Source of the DNA: Mesorhizobium sp.
GTDB taxonomy: Bacteria > Pseudomonadota > Alphaproteobacteria > Rhizobiales > Rhizobiaceae
Direction of reading: 5' to 3'
NCBI GenBank assembly: GCA_004020645.1
Contig: SAQL01000019.1
Span: 34,976-98,975 of the forward strand
DNA: 64,000 nt
The position numbers and the translations under genes were made by a program. The notes below the pieces were generated by a model. It did no database searches and had not been told where the DNA came from. It worked only from the letters and a program-made list of their open reading frames with translations. Every line of letters starts with the position of its first letter. The first letter of the stretch is position 1. Below, one piece after another: positions 16,612-25,496 of the stretch.

Positions 16612-16970
16612 ATCGAAAAAAAGCCTGCTTTTGATGAAGAAAGACGGGAGCGCCACCGGCCTAAATACTAGCATGCTCGAGCGGGATAGTATCAAGCCGC
16701 CTGTCCCTACCGGCTACTTCAACATCTGAGAATTCGCCCGGTGTTCGCACTTACGGCGACGACATGTGCTAATATGCTGGTTCAATCCGCCGAAACTCGT
16801 GGATGCCTTCATGCTTCCTCATTTCGCTCACATCCGTGCCCGTGGCCTCATGGTCTTATTGCCATCAGCTATATGCTTGAACACTCACATGTATCGCGCT
16901 TCGGCCGATCGGGATGGCATCCGCGATCGGACGTGACCGTGGTTTTTACGGTTCCTGCGGCGGGAGACCG
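16612..16970. other. Divergent promoter region of the glycan-export operon
   Basis: A 359-bp spacer between a minus-strand glycosyltransferase and the plus-strand deacetylase-wzm-wzt operon; it must contain at least the operon promoter. GC is visibly lower than in flanking genes. No clear repeat or operator is seen. Confidence 0.4.
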
Positions 16971-17942
16971 ATGGTGATCCCGCGCGTTCTCCTGCAGCTT
17001 GGTCGGCTGGTGCGGCGTCGACGGCTGCGCCGTGCTCCCATCATACTGATGTACCATCGCGTTGCAGATATCGCCGTCGATCCGTGGAGCCTAGCTGTCC
17101 ATCCGGCGAGGTTCGAAGAACAAATCGAAGCGCTGACGCGGAGCCGGCGGGTGGTGCATTTGCATGAGCTGTTCGATGTCATCGCACAGGGAAAGCCAGG
17201 CAAACCGCTTGCGGTTGTCACGTTTGACGACGGCTATCACGACGTCTACAGCAACGCTCGCCCTGTCCTGCAGCGTCACGACTGCCCGATGACGCTGTTT
17301 GTTGCGACGGGAGCAATCGGAAGCGGCAGAGAATTCTGGTGGGATGCGCTCACGCGCATCTGTCTTGAGACGCCTGAACTGCCTGACCAACTCGACATCA
17401 CGATCGAGGGAGGCAGGCATCACTGGCTTATCCCGAAGATGGTGGATCAGGCCGGCCGTGACAAAGTCTACCGGGAGGTGTGGTCGGCGCTCCGAACGCT
17501 GCCGTATGAGCGTCAGAACGCACACGTCGAAGACATTGCGAAATGGGCGGGCGTTGGCCTCGACGCCAGGCCAGAGCACTGTATTATGACTCCCGCGGAG
17601 GTTGATCACATCAGTGACGACCTGATCACGATCGGCGGTCATACTGTCAGTCATCCCACGCTTCCGGCCCATTCCTTCGCGACCCAGCTTCGCGAGATCG
17701 TCGACGGCCGTTCGGCCTGTGAGCAAATGACCGGAAAACGCGTCCTCTCTTTTGCATATCCATACGGAGACCATGACGCTCTGTCGGTATCTGCCGTCAG
17801 GGAAGCGGGATTTGAGTTCGCATGCACGACGCGCGCCGGGTGCGTTGCGCCCGAGGCAGACGTGCTGCGTTTACCTCGATTGTATGTCGGCGACTGGTCA
17901 GGGGATGAATTCTTGCGAAAAATCGAGGATCATCTGTCCTGA
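16971..17942 (+). CDS. Polysaccharide deacetylase (NodB homology domain)
   Basis: A 323-residue carbohydrate esterase family 4 protein that removes N- or O-acetyl groups from sugar polymers with a catalytic metal. The TFDDGY motif (84-89) supplies the catalytic Asp and a metal Asp, and HTVSH (224-228) supplies the two metal His ligands. No signal peptide is evident after the ATG at 16971, so a cytoplasmic role on a lipid-linked precursor is possible. GGGAG precedes the start. The stop overlaps the wzm start (TGATG), making it the first gene of the export operon. Confidence 0.87.
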   Translation: MVIPRVLLQLGRLVRRRRLRRAPIILMYHRVADIAVDPWSLAVHPARFEEQIEALTRSRRVVHLHELFDVIAQGKPGKPLAVVTFDDGYHDVYSNARPVLQRHDCPMTLFVATGAIGSGREFWWDALTRICLETPELPDQLDITIEGGRHHWLIPKMVDQAGRDKVYREVWSALRTLPYERQNAHVEDIAKWAGVGLDARPEHCIMTPAEVDHISDDLITIGGHTVSHPTLPAHSFATQLREIVDGRSACEQMTGKRVLSFAYPYGDHDALSVSAVREAGFEFACTTRAGCVAPEADVLRLPRLYVGDWSGDEFLRKIEDHLS

Positions 17943-18787
17943 TGAACGCACAGCAGACTACCATTATCACTCCTCGACGCGGCTGGTTTGACCTCGATTT
18001 CTGGCACCTGTGGCGCTATCGCGATCTGCTGCTCCTGTTCGCGATGCGCGACATCAAAGTCCGCTACAAGCAGACCTTGCTTGGTCCGGCTTGGCTGATC
18101 CTGCAGCCCCTGGCGCTTACCGCAGCCTTGACCACCGTCATCAGCGGTATCGCGGGCATTTCAACCGGTGGCCATCCCGCGCCAATCTTTTATCTGACAG
18201 CGCTGGTGCTGTGGTCGTATTTTTCCCAAGTCGTCTCCACCGCGAGCCAGGTCTTCATTGCTAACGGTCATCTTTTCAGCAAGATCTACTTCCCGCGACT
18301 CGTCGTTCCCGTGTCGTCGCTGCTGTCGAACAGTGTGGCCCTGGCGATCCAGCTTGGCGTCGCATTGGCCTTCTTGCTCTGGTACCAGCTGACAGGAAAA
18401 GTGGACGGGTTGTCGTGGCGCCTCGCGTTCTTTCCGCTGGTGATCATCCAGATCGCGGCATTCTCGTTGGCTGTTGGGCTTTGTCTAGGAGCGTCAACCG
18501 CGAAGTACCGCGATACAGCTCATATGACTCCGTTCCTCATTCAGATCTGGCTGTTTGTGACGCCGATCATCTTTCCTTTTTCGGCTATTCCCGAGCAGTA
18601 CCGGACGCTGACTGGATTTCTGAATCCGCTCGCTGTCATAATTGATGAATGGCGCTGGTGCTTCTTCGGCACTTCGGCGGTCGGTGCGCCACAAATTGCT
18701 GCAGCGCTTGTCACGACCTCGGTCGTGCTGTTCATCGGCGTCGTGATCTTTCAACGCGTCGAACGAACGGCCATGGACATGCTGTGA
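17942..18787 (+). CDS. wzm: ABC-2 type polysaccharide export permease (Wzm-like)
   Basis: A 281-residue integral membrane protein with the cytoplasmic amphipathic N-terminus LLLLFAMRDIKVRYKQTLLG typical of Wzm/TagG/KpsM permeases, followed by six hydrophobic helices. It pairs with the ATPase encoded at 21701 to move a finished lipid-linked O-polysaccharide across the inner membrane. It overlaps the deacetylase stop. Two glycosyltransferase genes separate permease and ATPase, an unusual but tolerated order, since wzm and wzt are usually adjacent. Confidence 0.9.
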   Translation: MNAQQTTIITPRRGWFDLDFWHLWRYRDLLLLFAMRDIKVRYKQTLLGPAWLILQPLALTAALTTVISGIAGISTGGHPAPIFYLTALVLWSYFSQVVSTASQVFIANGHLFSKIYFPRLVVPVSSLLSNSVALAIQLGVALAFLLWYQLTGKVDGLSWRLAFFPLVIIQIAAFSLAVGLCLGASTAKYRDTAHMTPFLIQIWLFVTPIIFPFSAIPEQYRTLTGFLNPLAVIIDEWRWCFFGTSAVGAPQIAAALVTTSVVLFIGVVIFQRVERTAMDML

Positions 18788-18860
18788 AGAGAAATGACAA
18801 CTCTTGCGGCCCTCTAGAGAGTGAAGGTCGCCCTTCGTCGACCGCCGCGCATTCTCCACA

Positions 18861-19826
18861 ATGGGCACGACGCCGATGCCATTGATCTCCGTCATCACGC
18901 CTTTCCTCAATGTCGAGCGGTTTCTTCCGGACGCGATCGAAAGCGTGCGCGCGCAAACCTTCACCGACTGGGAAATGCTTCTCATTGACGACGGATCATT
19001 CGACGGGAGCGTTGCAATCGCGGTGGCTGCAGCAACCGGCGATCCGCGAATCCGTTTCATTCGATCGAACGGCCAGCGTCGCGGCGCCGCCGCGGCGCGC
19101 AATGCCGGAATCGCGGCCGCGTCGGGCATGTTCTTCACGTTCCTGGATGGCGACGATATATTTGAGCCGGAAAAATTCGAGACGGAACTTGCGATCTTTG
19201 ATGCGCATCCTCGCGCCAAGGTCCTTTACGGACCGACCCTGTGGTGGTTCCCTGATGAGCCGCACAGGAACTGGACCGACTCGATGCCACGCCAATCGGG
19301 CCGTCTGCACATGCCGCCCGACTTGCTCAACCAGGTCATCGTGCGCCAGCGGGCTCATGTGCCGTGCATCTGCTCGATCATGGTTCACCGCGAAGCTTTG
19401 GTAGCGGTGGGCGGCTTCGATGAGGCGTTCGAGCTCTACGAAGACCAGACCCTTCTAGTGAAGCTGCTGTTGCGCTATCCGGTATTCGTGACATCCACGC
19501 CCACCGGCCGATACAGGCAGCACCTCGATTCGACATCGGCCAAGGCGACTGCTTCCGGCATCTATGATCGACTGCGCCCGCATGCTGCTCGCATCGGCTT
19601 CCTCGAATGGGTTGAGATGCATGCGTCGGCCTCGGGATTGATGACGCCGGAGTTGCAGCGGGCGCTCCGCTTCGCATTTGCGCGCTATCCGGCCCAGCGT
19701 CGGCCCCTGACACTTCGTGATAGGTTTGACCTCGCCATTGAAGCCGGACGCCGGTTCGCTCGGCGGCTGACGCCACGCCGCATCCTGTCGAAGGTGTTCA
19801 GGTTGCTGACGAGAGCACGGAAGTAG
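18861..19826 (+). CDS. Family 2 glycosyltransferase
   Basis: A 321-residue GT2 protein: ISVITPFLNVERFL at the N-terminus, LIDDGSFDGS (variant of DDGSTD) at about 41-50, metal-binding DGDD near 97, and FELYEDQTLLVKLLL as the acceptor-side ED motif. The C-terminus is basic with amphipathic helices and may touch the membrane. Two Met codons (18861 and 18876) could start the protein; neither has a strong ribosome site. It sits 73 bp after wzm in the same operon. Confidence 0.85.
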   Translation: MGTTPMPLISVITPFLNVERFLPDAIESVRAQTFTDWEMLLIDDGSFDGSVAIAVAAATGDPRIRFIRSNGQRRGAAAARNAGIAAASGMFFTFLDGDDIFEPEKFETELAIFDAHPRAKVLYGPTLWWFPDEPHRNWTDSMPRQSGRLHMPPDLLNQVIVRQRAHVPCICSIMVHREALVAVGGFDEAFELYEDQTLLVKLLLRYPVFVTSTPTGRYRQHLDSTSAKATASGIYDRLRPHAARIGFLEWVEMHASASGLMTPELQRALRFAFARYPAQRRPLTLRDRFDLAIEAGRRFARRLTPRRILSKVFRLLTRARK

Positions 19827-20067
19827 TGGGCGGGACCGGTGGCGCGGATTGGATCGCGACCGAGCCTGAGATGTCTGATATTAACGATACCGTTTTACGT
19901 GAATGACAAGTCGCATCGCCTCGCTGGGGGCGACGTGCTAAAACTGACGAGTGCCCATCATTTCTGTGCCAAAATTCTGTTTGTGAGGTCTACGGTCGCG
20001 TTCGATTTCTGGCAACGAACACCAGCCCGTTGCCTCCCTGCGAGGCTAAGGAGAATTTGGCTGTTTC

Positions 20068-21696
20068 ATGATCGCAGTCGTCATAACAACTTACAACCAC
20101 ACTCGCTTTCTCGAGGAAGCCATTCAGAGCTGTCTTCGTCAAAGCCGGCCGATGGATGAAATTATTGTCGTCGACGACGGATCCACCGACAATCCGGCAT
20201 CGGTTGTCGAGCGTCATCCAGGCGTGCGCCTGATCAGGCAGGACAATTGCGGGCTCGCGGCCGCTCGAAACACCGGACTGGCAGCTTCCAGATCCGATTA
20301 CATCACCTTTCTGGACGCGGATGATCGTCTCCTTCCGAATGCCATTGAGACGGGCGTGCGAATGCTGGTTGCGCATCCAGATGCGGTTCTCGCTTACGGA
20401 GCTCATCGCTTCATCAATGGAAGCGGTGCGATCGAGTCAGACAAGCATCACGTCGCGCTTACTGAAGATCCTTATCTTCAGTTACTGCGGACGGGAAACT
20501 TCATTGCGATGCATGCGACCGTGGTTTATCGGCGGGAGAGGCTCGCGGCCATAGGCGGGTTCGACGTTTCAATGCGGTCCTGCGAAGACTATGAGCTGTT
20601 CTTGCGGATCGCCCGGCGCGGTTCGATCGTAACGCACGACGATCTCGTCGCCGAATATCGCATCCACGGCGACAATATGTCGAACAATCGATCGATGATG
20701 CTCGCTGCAGCATTGTCGGTGCTTGACAAGCAGTTGGCAGGTCCGGTTGATGACGATGTGCGTCTTGCAGTCCGCGATGGTAGGCGGTTCTGGAAGACCT
20801 ACTATACCGGAGAGTTGACTACTGAGGCCTTGCGCGCGATCCGCGCCGAACCCGCCAAAGCGATTCGCATGCTGCGACAGGCTTTGCAGATGTCGCCGCC
20901 AATCACGCTGCAAACGGCGACATTTAGGATAAAGTGCAAGGTCGGCAGGCTTGTGCAACGGCTGCTCGGAGCTTCCGGCGCTGATTGGCGGGCTCCGCGC
21001 GTCGGTTCGGTGCGGTTTGGGGATTTCGCACGCACGATGCCGATGAGCCACTCATTTGGATATGATCGCGGCAAGCCAATAGATCGGTATTATATCGAGA
21101 ATTTCCTACAATTGAATGCGGCCGACATACATGGCCGTGTGCTGGAAATCGGCGACAACAGCTACACGATGCATTTTGGCGGTGCTCATGTCGTCAAGAG
21201 CGACGTGCTGCATGTTGATCCCGATGATCCAAACGCGACCATCATAGGCGACCTGTCGCAGCCCGGAGTGCTGCCGTCAAACGCCTTCGACTGCATCATC
21301 CTCACGCAAACACTTCATCTGATCTTCGACATGTCGGCCGCGGTCGCTGCACTGGCCGAAGCGCTCAAGCCCGGGGGCGTGCTGCTGCTAACTGTTCCTG
21401 GCATCACCGCGGTCGATCGCGGCGAGTGGGGCAGCACGTGGTTCTGGTCATTGACGCAGGCGGCGTTGGCGAAGTTGCTTGCGAAATCCTTCAGCACGGC
21501 GAACATGGCGCTCGAAACCCACGGCAACGTCTTTGCGGCAGTTTGTTTTCTTCAGGGACTCGCCAAGGAAGAAGTTTCTGACCAGAAGCTCGACGTCCGG
21601 GATACCGCCTATCCTATCGTCGTCACGGCGCGCGTCGTGAAGGACGGGCTGACCGCGGATCAACCCGCCAGTCGAACCGCAAATGTTACGGCTTGA
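20068..21696 (+). CDS. Bifunctional GT2 glycosyltransferase - SAM methyltransferase fusion
   Basis: A 542-residue protein with two enzymes in one chain. Residues 1 to about 225 are a GT2 domain (VVITTYNHTRFL, VVDDGSTD at about 34-41, DADD near 87, SCEDYELFLRIA). Residues about 335-480 are a methyltransferase-like domain: VLEIGDNSYTMHFG replaces the usual glycine-rich motif I, followed by FDCIILTQTLHLIFD and LKPGGVLLLTVPG. Such fusions can couple sugar addition to methylation and in ABC-dependent systems may cap the chain. AAGGAG lies 14 nt upstream of the start. The altered motif I leaves SAM binding slightly uncertain. Confidence 0.85.
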   Translation: MIAVVITTYNHTRFLEEAIQSCLRQSRPMDEIIVVDDGSTDNPASVVERHPGVRLIRQDNCGLAAARNTGLAASRSDYITFLDADDRLLPNAIETGVRMLVAHPDAVLAYGAHRFINGSGAIESDKHHVALTEDPYLQLLRTGNFIAMHATVVYRRERLAAIGGFDVSMRSCEDYELFLRIARRGSIVTHDDLVAEYRIHGDNMSNNRSMMLAAALSVLDKQLAGPVDDDVRLAVRDGRRFWKTYYTGELTTEALRAIRAEPAKAIRMLRQALQMSPPITLQTATFRIKCKVGRLVQRLLGASGADWRAPRVGSVRFGDFARTMPMSHSFGYDRGKPIDRYYIENFLQLNAADIHGRVLEIGDNSYTMHFGGAHVVKSDVLHVDPDDPNATIIGDLSQPGVLPSNAFDCIILTQTLHLIFDMSAAVAALAEALKPGGVLLLTVPGITAVDRGEWGSTWFWSLTQAALAKLLAKSFSTANMALETHGNVFAAVCFLQGLAKEEVSDQKLDVRDTAYPIVVTARVVKDGLTADQPASRTANVTA

Positions 21697-21700
21697 AACG

Positions 21701-22936
21701 ATGACAGAATTGCCGGCCGTTGAGGTCCGAGGACTTTCCAAGCGCTACCGGCGCGGCGCGATCGGCGTGCGCTCATTGCGTGAGGAGGTCGAACAACTTG
21801 TCGCGCGTTTGCGCTCGCGGGAAGCCAAAGCTTCCCTCAACGAATTCTTCGCCATCAAGAACATCACTTTTTCCGTTCCGACTGGCACCGTGTGCGGTAT
21901 CATCGGACGCAACGGCTCGGGAAAGACCACGCTGCTCAAGGTTTTGACCTCGATCACGGCTCCGGATGAGGGCGAGGCAGTGATGCGAGGCCGGATCGGA
22001 AGCTTGCTGGAGGTAGGGGCCGGATTCCATCCGGATCTCGACGGGATCGAGAACATCTACCTCAACGGCGCGATCCTCGGCATGAGTAAGGCCGAGATCA
22101 CGCGTAAGCTAGACCGGATCATCAAATTTGCCGATATCGGCAGCTTTCTCGAAACGCCGGTCAAGCGCTATTCGTCCGGCATGTATGTTCGGCTTGCCTT
22201 CGCGATCGCTGCTCATCTGGAGCCGGAGATTCTCGTCGTCGACGAGGTGCTTGCTGTCGGCGATGCTGAATTTCAAAGGAAATGTCTCGGCACGATGAAG
22301 AACGTCGCGGGTGAAGGTCGGACGGTGCTGTTCGTGAGCCACAACCTGGCCATGGTTCGGCAGCATTGCACAAAAGCGCTTTATCTGGACCGCGGCCTTC
22401 TGAAGGATTTTGGCGAGGCATCATCGATCATCGATGCGTACCTGTCGAACACCGCCCCGAGCAGCAACGGATCCGAGCGCGTTGGCGATGATGACCTCTG
22501 GATGCAAGTGGCTATTGTGCATCCGGGTACGCGCGAGCGTTGCAGCCAGCTCAAGTTTGGCGGCGATTACGATTTTGTGGTGAAGCTGGGCGCGAGGAAT
22601 TCGTTTCACCGAAGCGTGGTTAATATCCCGATTTTTGATCAGGAAGGCAACTTGATCTCTGTGCTCGAAAGCCTTGCGGAAGGTGTTGGTCAATTTGACA
22701 TAGTTGGGCAGGCCAAGGTCGTATTCAGCGTGCGATCGTTGGGATTGTTGCCTGGCACTTATAGCGCTGGAGCGGCTCTCTATGCGTGGGGAGAGGATGA
22801 CCCGGACCTCGCCAGCGAGAACTTGCTAACGTTCGACGTTGTTGCAGCAACAGTCAATGACTCATATTGGCCATATCAGAAAGAGCACGGGATTGTGCGA
22901 CTGTCGCATTCTGCCCAGTTGCTTAAGGTGGATTGA
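21701..22936 (+). CDS. wzt: Polysaccharide export ABC ATPase with C-terminal glycan-recognition domain (Wzt-like)
   Basis: A 411-residue protein. The N-terminal ATPase has Walker A GRNGSGKT (69-76), the KRYSSGMYVRLAFA signature and Walker B LVVDEVLAVGD. Residues about 250-411 form the extra beta-sandwich domain of Wzt proteins that, in E. coli O8/O9a and related systems, binds the capped end of the O-polysaccharide and gates export. The ATG at 21701 is 4 nt after the preceding stop; an alternative start at 21683 overlaps that gene. Together with wzm it defines an ABC-dependent rather than Wzx/Wzy-dependent pathway. Confidence 0.9.
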   Translation: MTELPAVEVRGLSKRYRRGAIGVRSLREEVEQLVARLRSREAKASLNEFFAIKNITFSVPTGTVCGIIGRNGSGKTTLLKVLTSITAPDEGEAVMRGRIGSLLEVGAGFHPDLDGIENIYLNGAILGMSKAEITRKLDRIIKFADIGSFLETPVKRYSSGMYVRLAFAIAAHLEPEILVVDEVLAVGDAEFQRKCLGTMKNVAGEGRTVLFVSHNLAMVRQHCTKALYLDRGLLKDFGEASSIIDAYLSNTAPSSNGSERVGDDDLWMQVAIVHPGTRERCSQLKFGGDYDFVVKLGARNSFHRSVVNIPIFDQEGNLISVLESLAEGVGQFDIVGQAKVVFSVRSLGLLPGTYSAGAALYAWGEDDPDLASENLLTFDVVAATVNDSYWPYQKEHGIVRLSHSAQLLKVD

Positions 22937-23173
22937 AGGCGCGTGGAGAGACGTCGTGGCGAATAAATCTTCGATGTGGTTCAATCCGTTGACCGCGCGA
23001 CCGCAACGTTGAAATCGCGCGCCCTGCAAAGACTGAAGGCAATCCGGGCTTGCGGGAACGCCTCGGTCAGGCATCGCGAAAACGCATAGAGGAAAATTTC
23101 TCGCTTGCCGCAGTCGCCGCCGCTCTCGATTGTTTGTTGACCAGGCGGTAGGGCTCTTCCACAAAAAAGATCG

Positions 23174-24148
23174 TCACAACCGGCGGCGATACCAGGCCAG
23201 CGCCGTTTCGACGATCCGGTCGATTCCGGATTGCTCAGGCATCCAGCCGAGTTCCCGGCTCGCCTTGCCGGCCGCGGCTACAAGCGCAGGCGGGTCACCT
23301 GCCCTGCGCGGACCGTAGGCCACAGGAAGGCGCGTTCCCGAAGCCCGGCTCACCGCATCGACCAATTCGTTCACCGTCGTTCCGGTTCCGGTGCCGAGAT
23401 TGTAGACGTGGACTCCCGGATCGCGCAGAAGCTTCTCCCCTGCCAGAACATGCGCACGGGCGAGATCGGTGACGTGGACATAGTCTCGCACCGCGGTTCC
23501 GTCCCTTGTGTCGAAGTCGGTGCCATTAATGGTAAAAATCCGGCCCGAACTAACCGCCGCCTCGATAGCGAGCGGAATGACATGCGTTTCCGGTTCATGC
23601 CGCTCACCGACCTCGCCGTCCGGATCACATCCGGCCGCGTTGAAATACCGGAGCACAACCGCGTTGAGGCCATGGGCATCCGAAAGATTGTCCACCATTC
23701 GTTCTACGATGAATTTCGACCATCCATAGGGATTGATAGGCGACTGCGGATGCGTTTCGTCAATCGGAGAACGAATCGGAACGCCGTAAGACGCGCAGGT
23801 GCTCGACAAGATCAGCTTGTCGACGCCGAACTTCAGCATTTCCTCGAGCAAGACCAGCGTCCCAAAACTGTTATTTCGGTAGTAGAGTTCCGGGCGCTCG
23901 ACGGACTCGCCGACATAGGCGTAAGCGGCAAAATGCGCCACCAAATCCGGCCGATACTGGTGCAGCGCTGCTGCCACCGCTGCGACATCGCAAATATCGC
24001 CCTCGACAAGCGGTCCCCATTTGACCGCGTCGCGCCAGCCGCGCGAGAGGTTGTCATAAGCAATGACCGACCAACCGGATTCGGCGAATGCCTTGCAACA
24101 GTGTGAGCCGATATAGCCCGCCCCGCCAGTGACCAAGACTGTTTTCAT
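23174..24148 (-). CDS. galE: UDP-glucose 4-epimerase
   Basis: A 324-residue extended short-chain dehydrogenase that interconverts UDP-glucose and UDP-galactose. NAD-binding motif GGAGYIGS (8-15), catalytic YGWSK (Tyr141, Lys145), Ser/Thr of SSTCASYG near 116, and the NLGTGTGTTVNELV C-terminal part are all present. Rhizobial copies in polysaccharide loci are often called exoB. Its ATG overlaps the stop of the upstream uxs gene (ATGA at 24145-24148), so both are co-translated. It supplies UDP-galactose to the glycosyltransferases of the island. Confidence 0.92.
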   Translation of the reverse strand: MKTVLVTGGAGYIGSHCCKAFAESGWSVIAYDNLSRGWRDAVKWGPLVEGDICDVAAVAAALHQYRPDLVAHFAAYAYVGESVERPELYYRNNSFGTLVLLEEMLKFGVDKLILSSTCASYGVPIRSPIDETHPQSPINPYGWSKFIVERMVDNLSDAHGLNAVVLRYFNAAGCDPDGEVGERHEPETHVIPLAIEAAVSSGRIFTINGTDFDTRDGTAVRDYVHVTDLARAHVLAGEKLLRDPGVHVYNLGTGTGTTVNELVDAVSRASGTRLPVAYGPRRAGDPPALVAAAGKASRELGWMPEQSGIDRIVETALAWYRRRL

Positions 24149-25119
24149 TCGGCTGCAGCGGACCGAGCGTATCCCGATGAGACCAAGTCTTCGAAATAGG
24201 CAATGGTCGTGACGAGACCGTCGCGCAATGCGATTCTTGGCTTCCAATTGAGCTCGCGCAAGGCACACCCGATATCAGGCTGTCGCTGCCTTGGGTCATC
24301 GACGGGCAAAGGTAAAAACCTGATCTTGGATCGGCTTCCGGTAAGTTCGATCACGAGATTGGCAAGTTCGAGCATCGTGAATTCGACCGGGTTGCCGAGA
24401 TTGATTGGACCGGTAACATCGTCGGCCGTGTGCATGAGGCGAACCAGACCGTCGATGAGATCATTGACGTAGCAAAATGAGCGTGTCTGCTGGCCGGTGC
24501 CGTACACGGTTATCGGCTTGTTTCGCAGTGCCTGCATGATGAAGTTGGAAATGACGCGGCCGTCGTCCGGACGCATCCTCGGACCGTAAGTGTTGAAGAT
24601 GCGCGCTACCTTGATCCGCAGCCTGTGCTGCCGCCAATAGTCGAAAAACAGGGTTTCGGCACACCGCTTGCCTTCGTCGTAACAGGAACGGGGACCTATC
24701 GGGTTTACCCTGCCCCAATAGTCCTCGGTCTGCGGGTGAATCTCGGGATCGCCGTAGACTTCAGACGTGGACGCCTGAAGGATCTTTGCGCGAACCCGCT
24801 TGGCGAGGCCCAGCATATTGATCGCCCCATGGACGTTGGTCTTTGTCGTCTGGACCGGATCGAACTGATAGTGAACCGGGCTTGCCGGGCAAGCAAGGTT
24901 GTATATTTCATCAACCTCTATGTAGAGCGGAAATGTCACGTCGTGGCGAATGATCTCAAAGGATCTGTTGTCGAGCAAATGCGAGACGTTTCTCCGACTT
25001 CCTGTGAAGAAATTGTCGACGCATACAACCTCATGGCCTTCAGTAAGCAACCGCTCGCATAAGAACGATCCCAGAAAACCTGCGCCCCCCGTCACCAAGA
25101 CTCGCTTTGCCTGCTGCAT
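24145..25119 (-). CDS. UDP-glucuronate decarboxylase (UDP-xylose synthase)
   Basis: A 324-residue SDR protein that oxidises and decarboxylates UDP-glucuronate to UDP-xylose. Motifs: GGAGFLGS (11-18), ASTSEVYG with the family Glu at 120, and SCYDEGKR (Tyr147, Lys151), the signature distinguishing UXS from dTDP-glucose dehydratases. The ATG at 25119 has AGGA 8 nt upstream; a GTG five codons earlier is also open. First gene of the uxs-galE pair, it implies xylose (or a UDP-xylose-derived sugar) in the glycan made here. Confidence 0.9.
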   Translation of the reverse strand: MQQAKRVLVTGGAGFLGSFLCERLLTEGHEVVCVDNFFTGSRRNVSHLLDNRSFEIIRHDVTFPLYIEVDEIYNLACPASPVHYQFDPVQTTKTNVHGAINMLGLAKRVRAKILQASTSEVYGDPEIHPQTEDYWGRVNPIGPRSCYDEGKRCAETLFFDYWRQHRLRIKVARIFNTYGPRMRPDDGRVISNFIMQALRNKPITVYGTGQQTRSFCYVNDLIDGLVRLMHTADDVTGPINLGNPVEFTMLELANLVIELTGSRSKIRFLPLPVDDPRQRQPDIGCALRELNWKPRIALRDGLVTTIAYFEDLVSSGYARSAAAE

Positions 25120-25496
25120 TTTTGGGGTCCTCACGCCAGTTCTTCACGCAATCGAATGCGCAAAGCCCTGGGGCGAGGATAGGAAAAAAAAGCTGCGCCG
25201 AAAACACAAAATGTTAACGGACCTGAAATAGTCGCGTGAGGTGTGCGCAAAAATATGCGAAAAAACCGTTCATTCGCCCGTTTTGACGGTTTTCGTCCGA
25301 ACGTCGGCTTGCCGGCAATCGGCATTTGGACGTGAACACGCTGCGCCGCAGCATGATCGATTGCTAATCAAGGAAGATGGGTACTGCACAGTCTTGACCC
25401 GGCTCCTATCACCGCCGAAGAACGCCTCGCGACTGGGGGTCAAAAGCTGACATATGCGATGTCCACTTTCGACCCCCGCATCCTCTCTCCGCCGTG
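25120..25496. other. AT-rich intergenic region upstream of uxs
   Basis: A 377-bp spacer between two minus-strand genes. It is noticeably AT-rich at 25180-25300, contains the terminator at 25262-25293, and must contain the uxs-galE promoter between that terminator and 25119. An eight-A run lies near 25183-25191. Confidence 0.5.
25262..25293 (-). terminator. Intrinsic terminator reading on the minus strand
   Basis: Arms AAAACCGT (25262-25269) and ACGGTTTT (25286-25293) form a stem; on the minus strand the stem is followed by TTTTTT. It lies 200 bp beyond the MFS transporter stop and would separate that transcript from uxs-galE. Confidence 0.55.

Noticed and set aside
16741..16977. Plus-strand frame before the deacetylase
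   Set aside because: No ribosome site; runs into the deacetylase start in another frame; composition is not coding-like.
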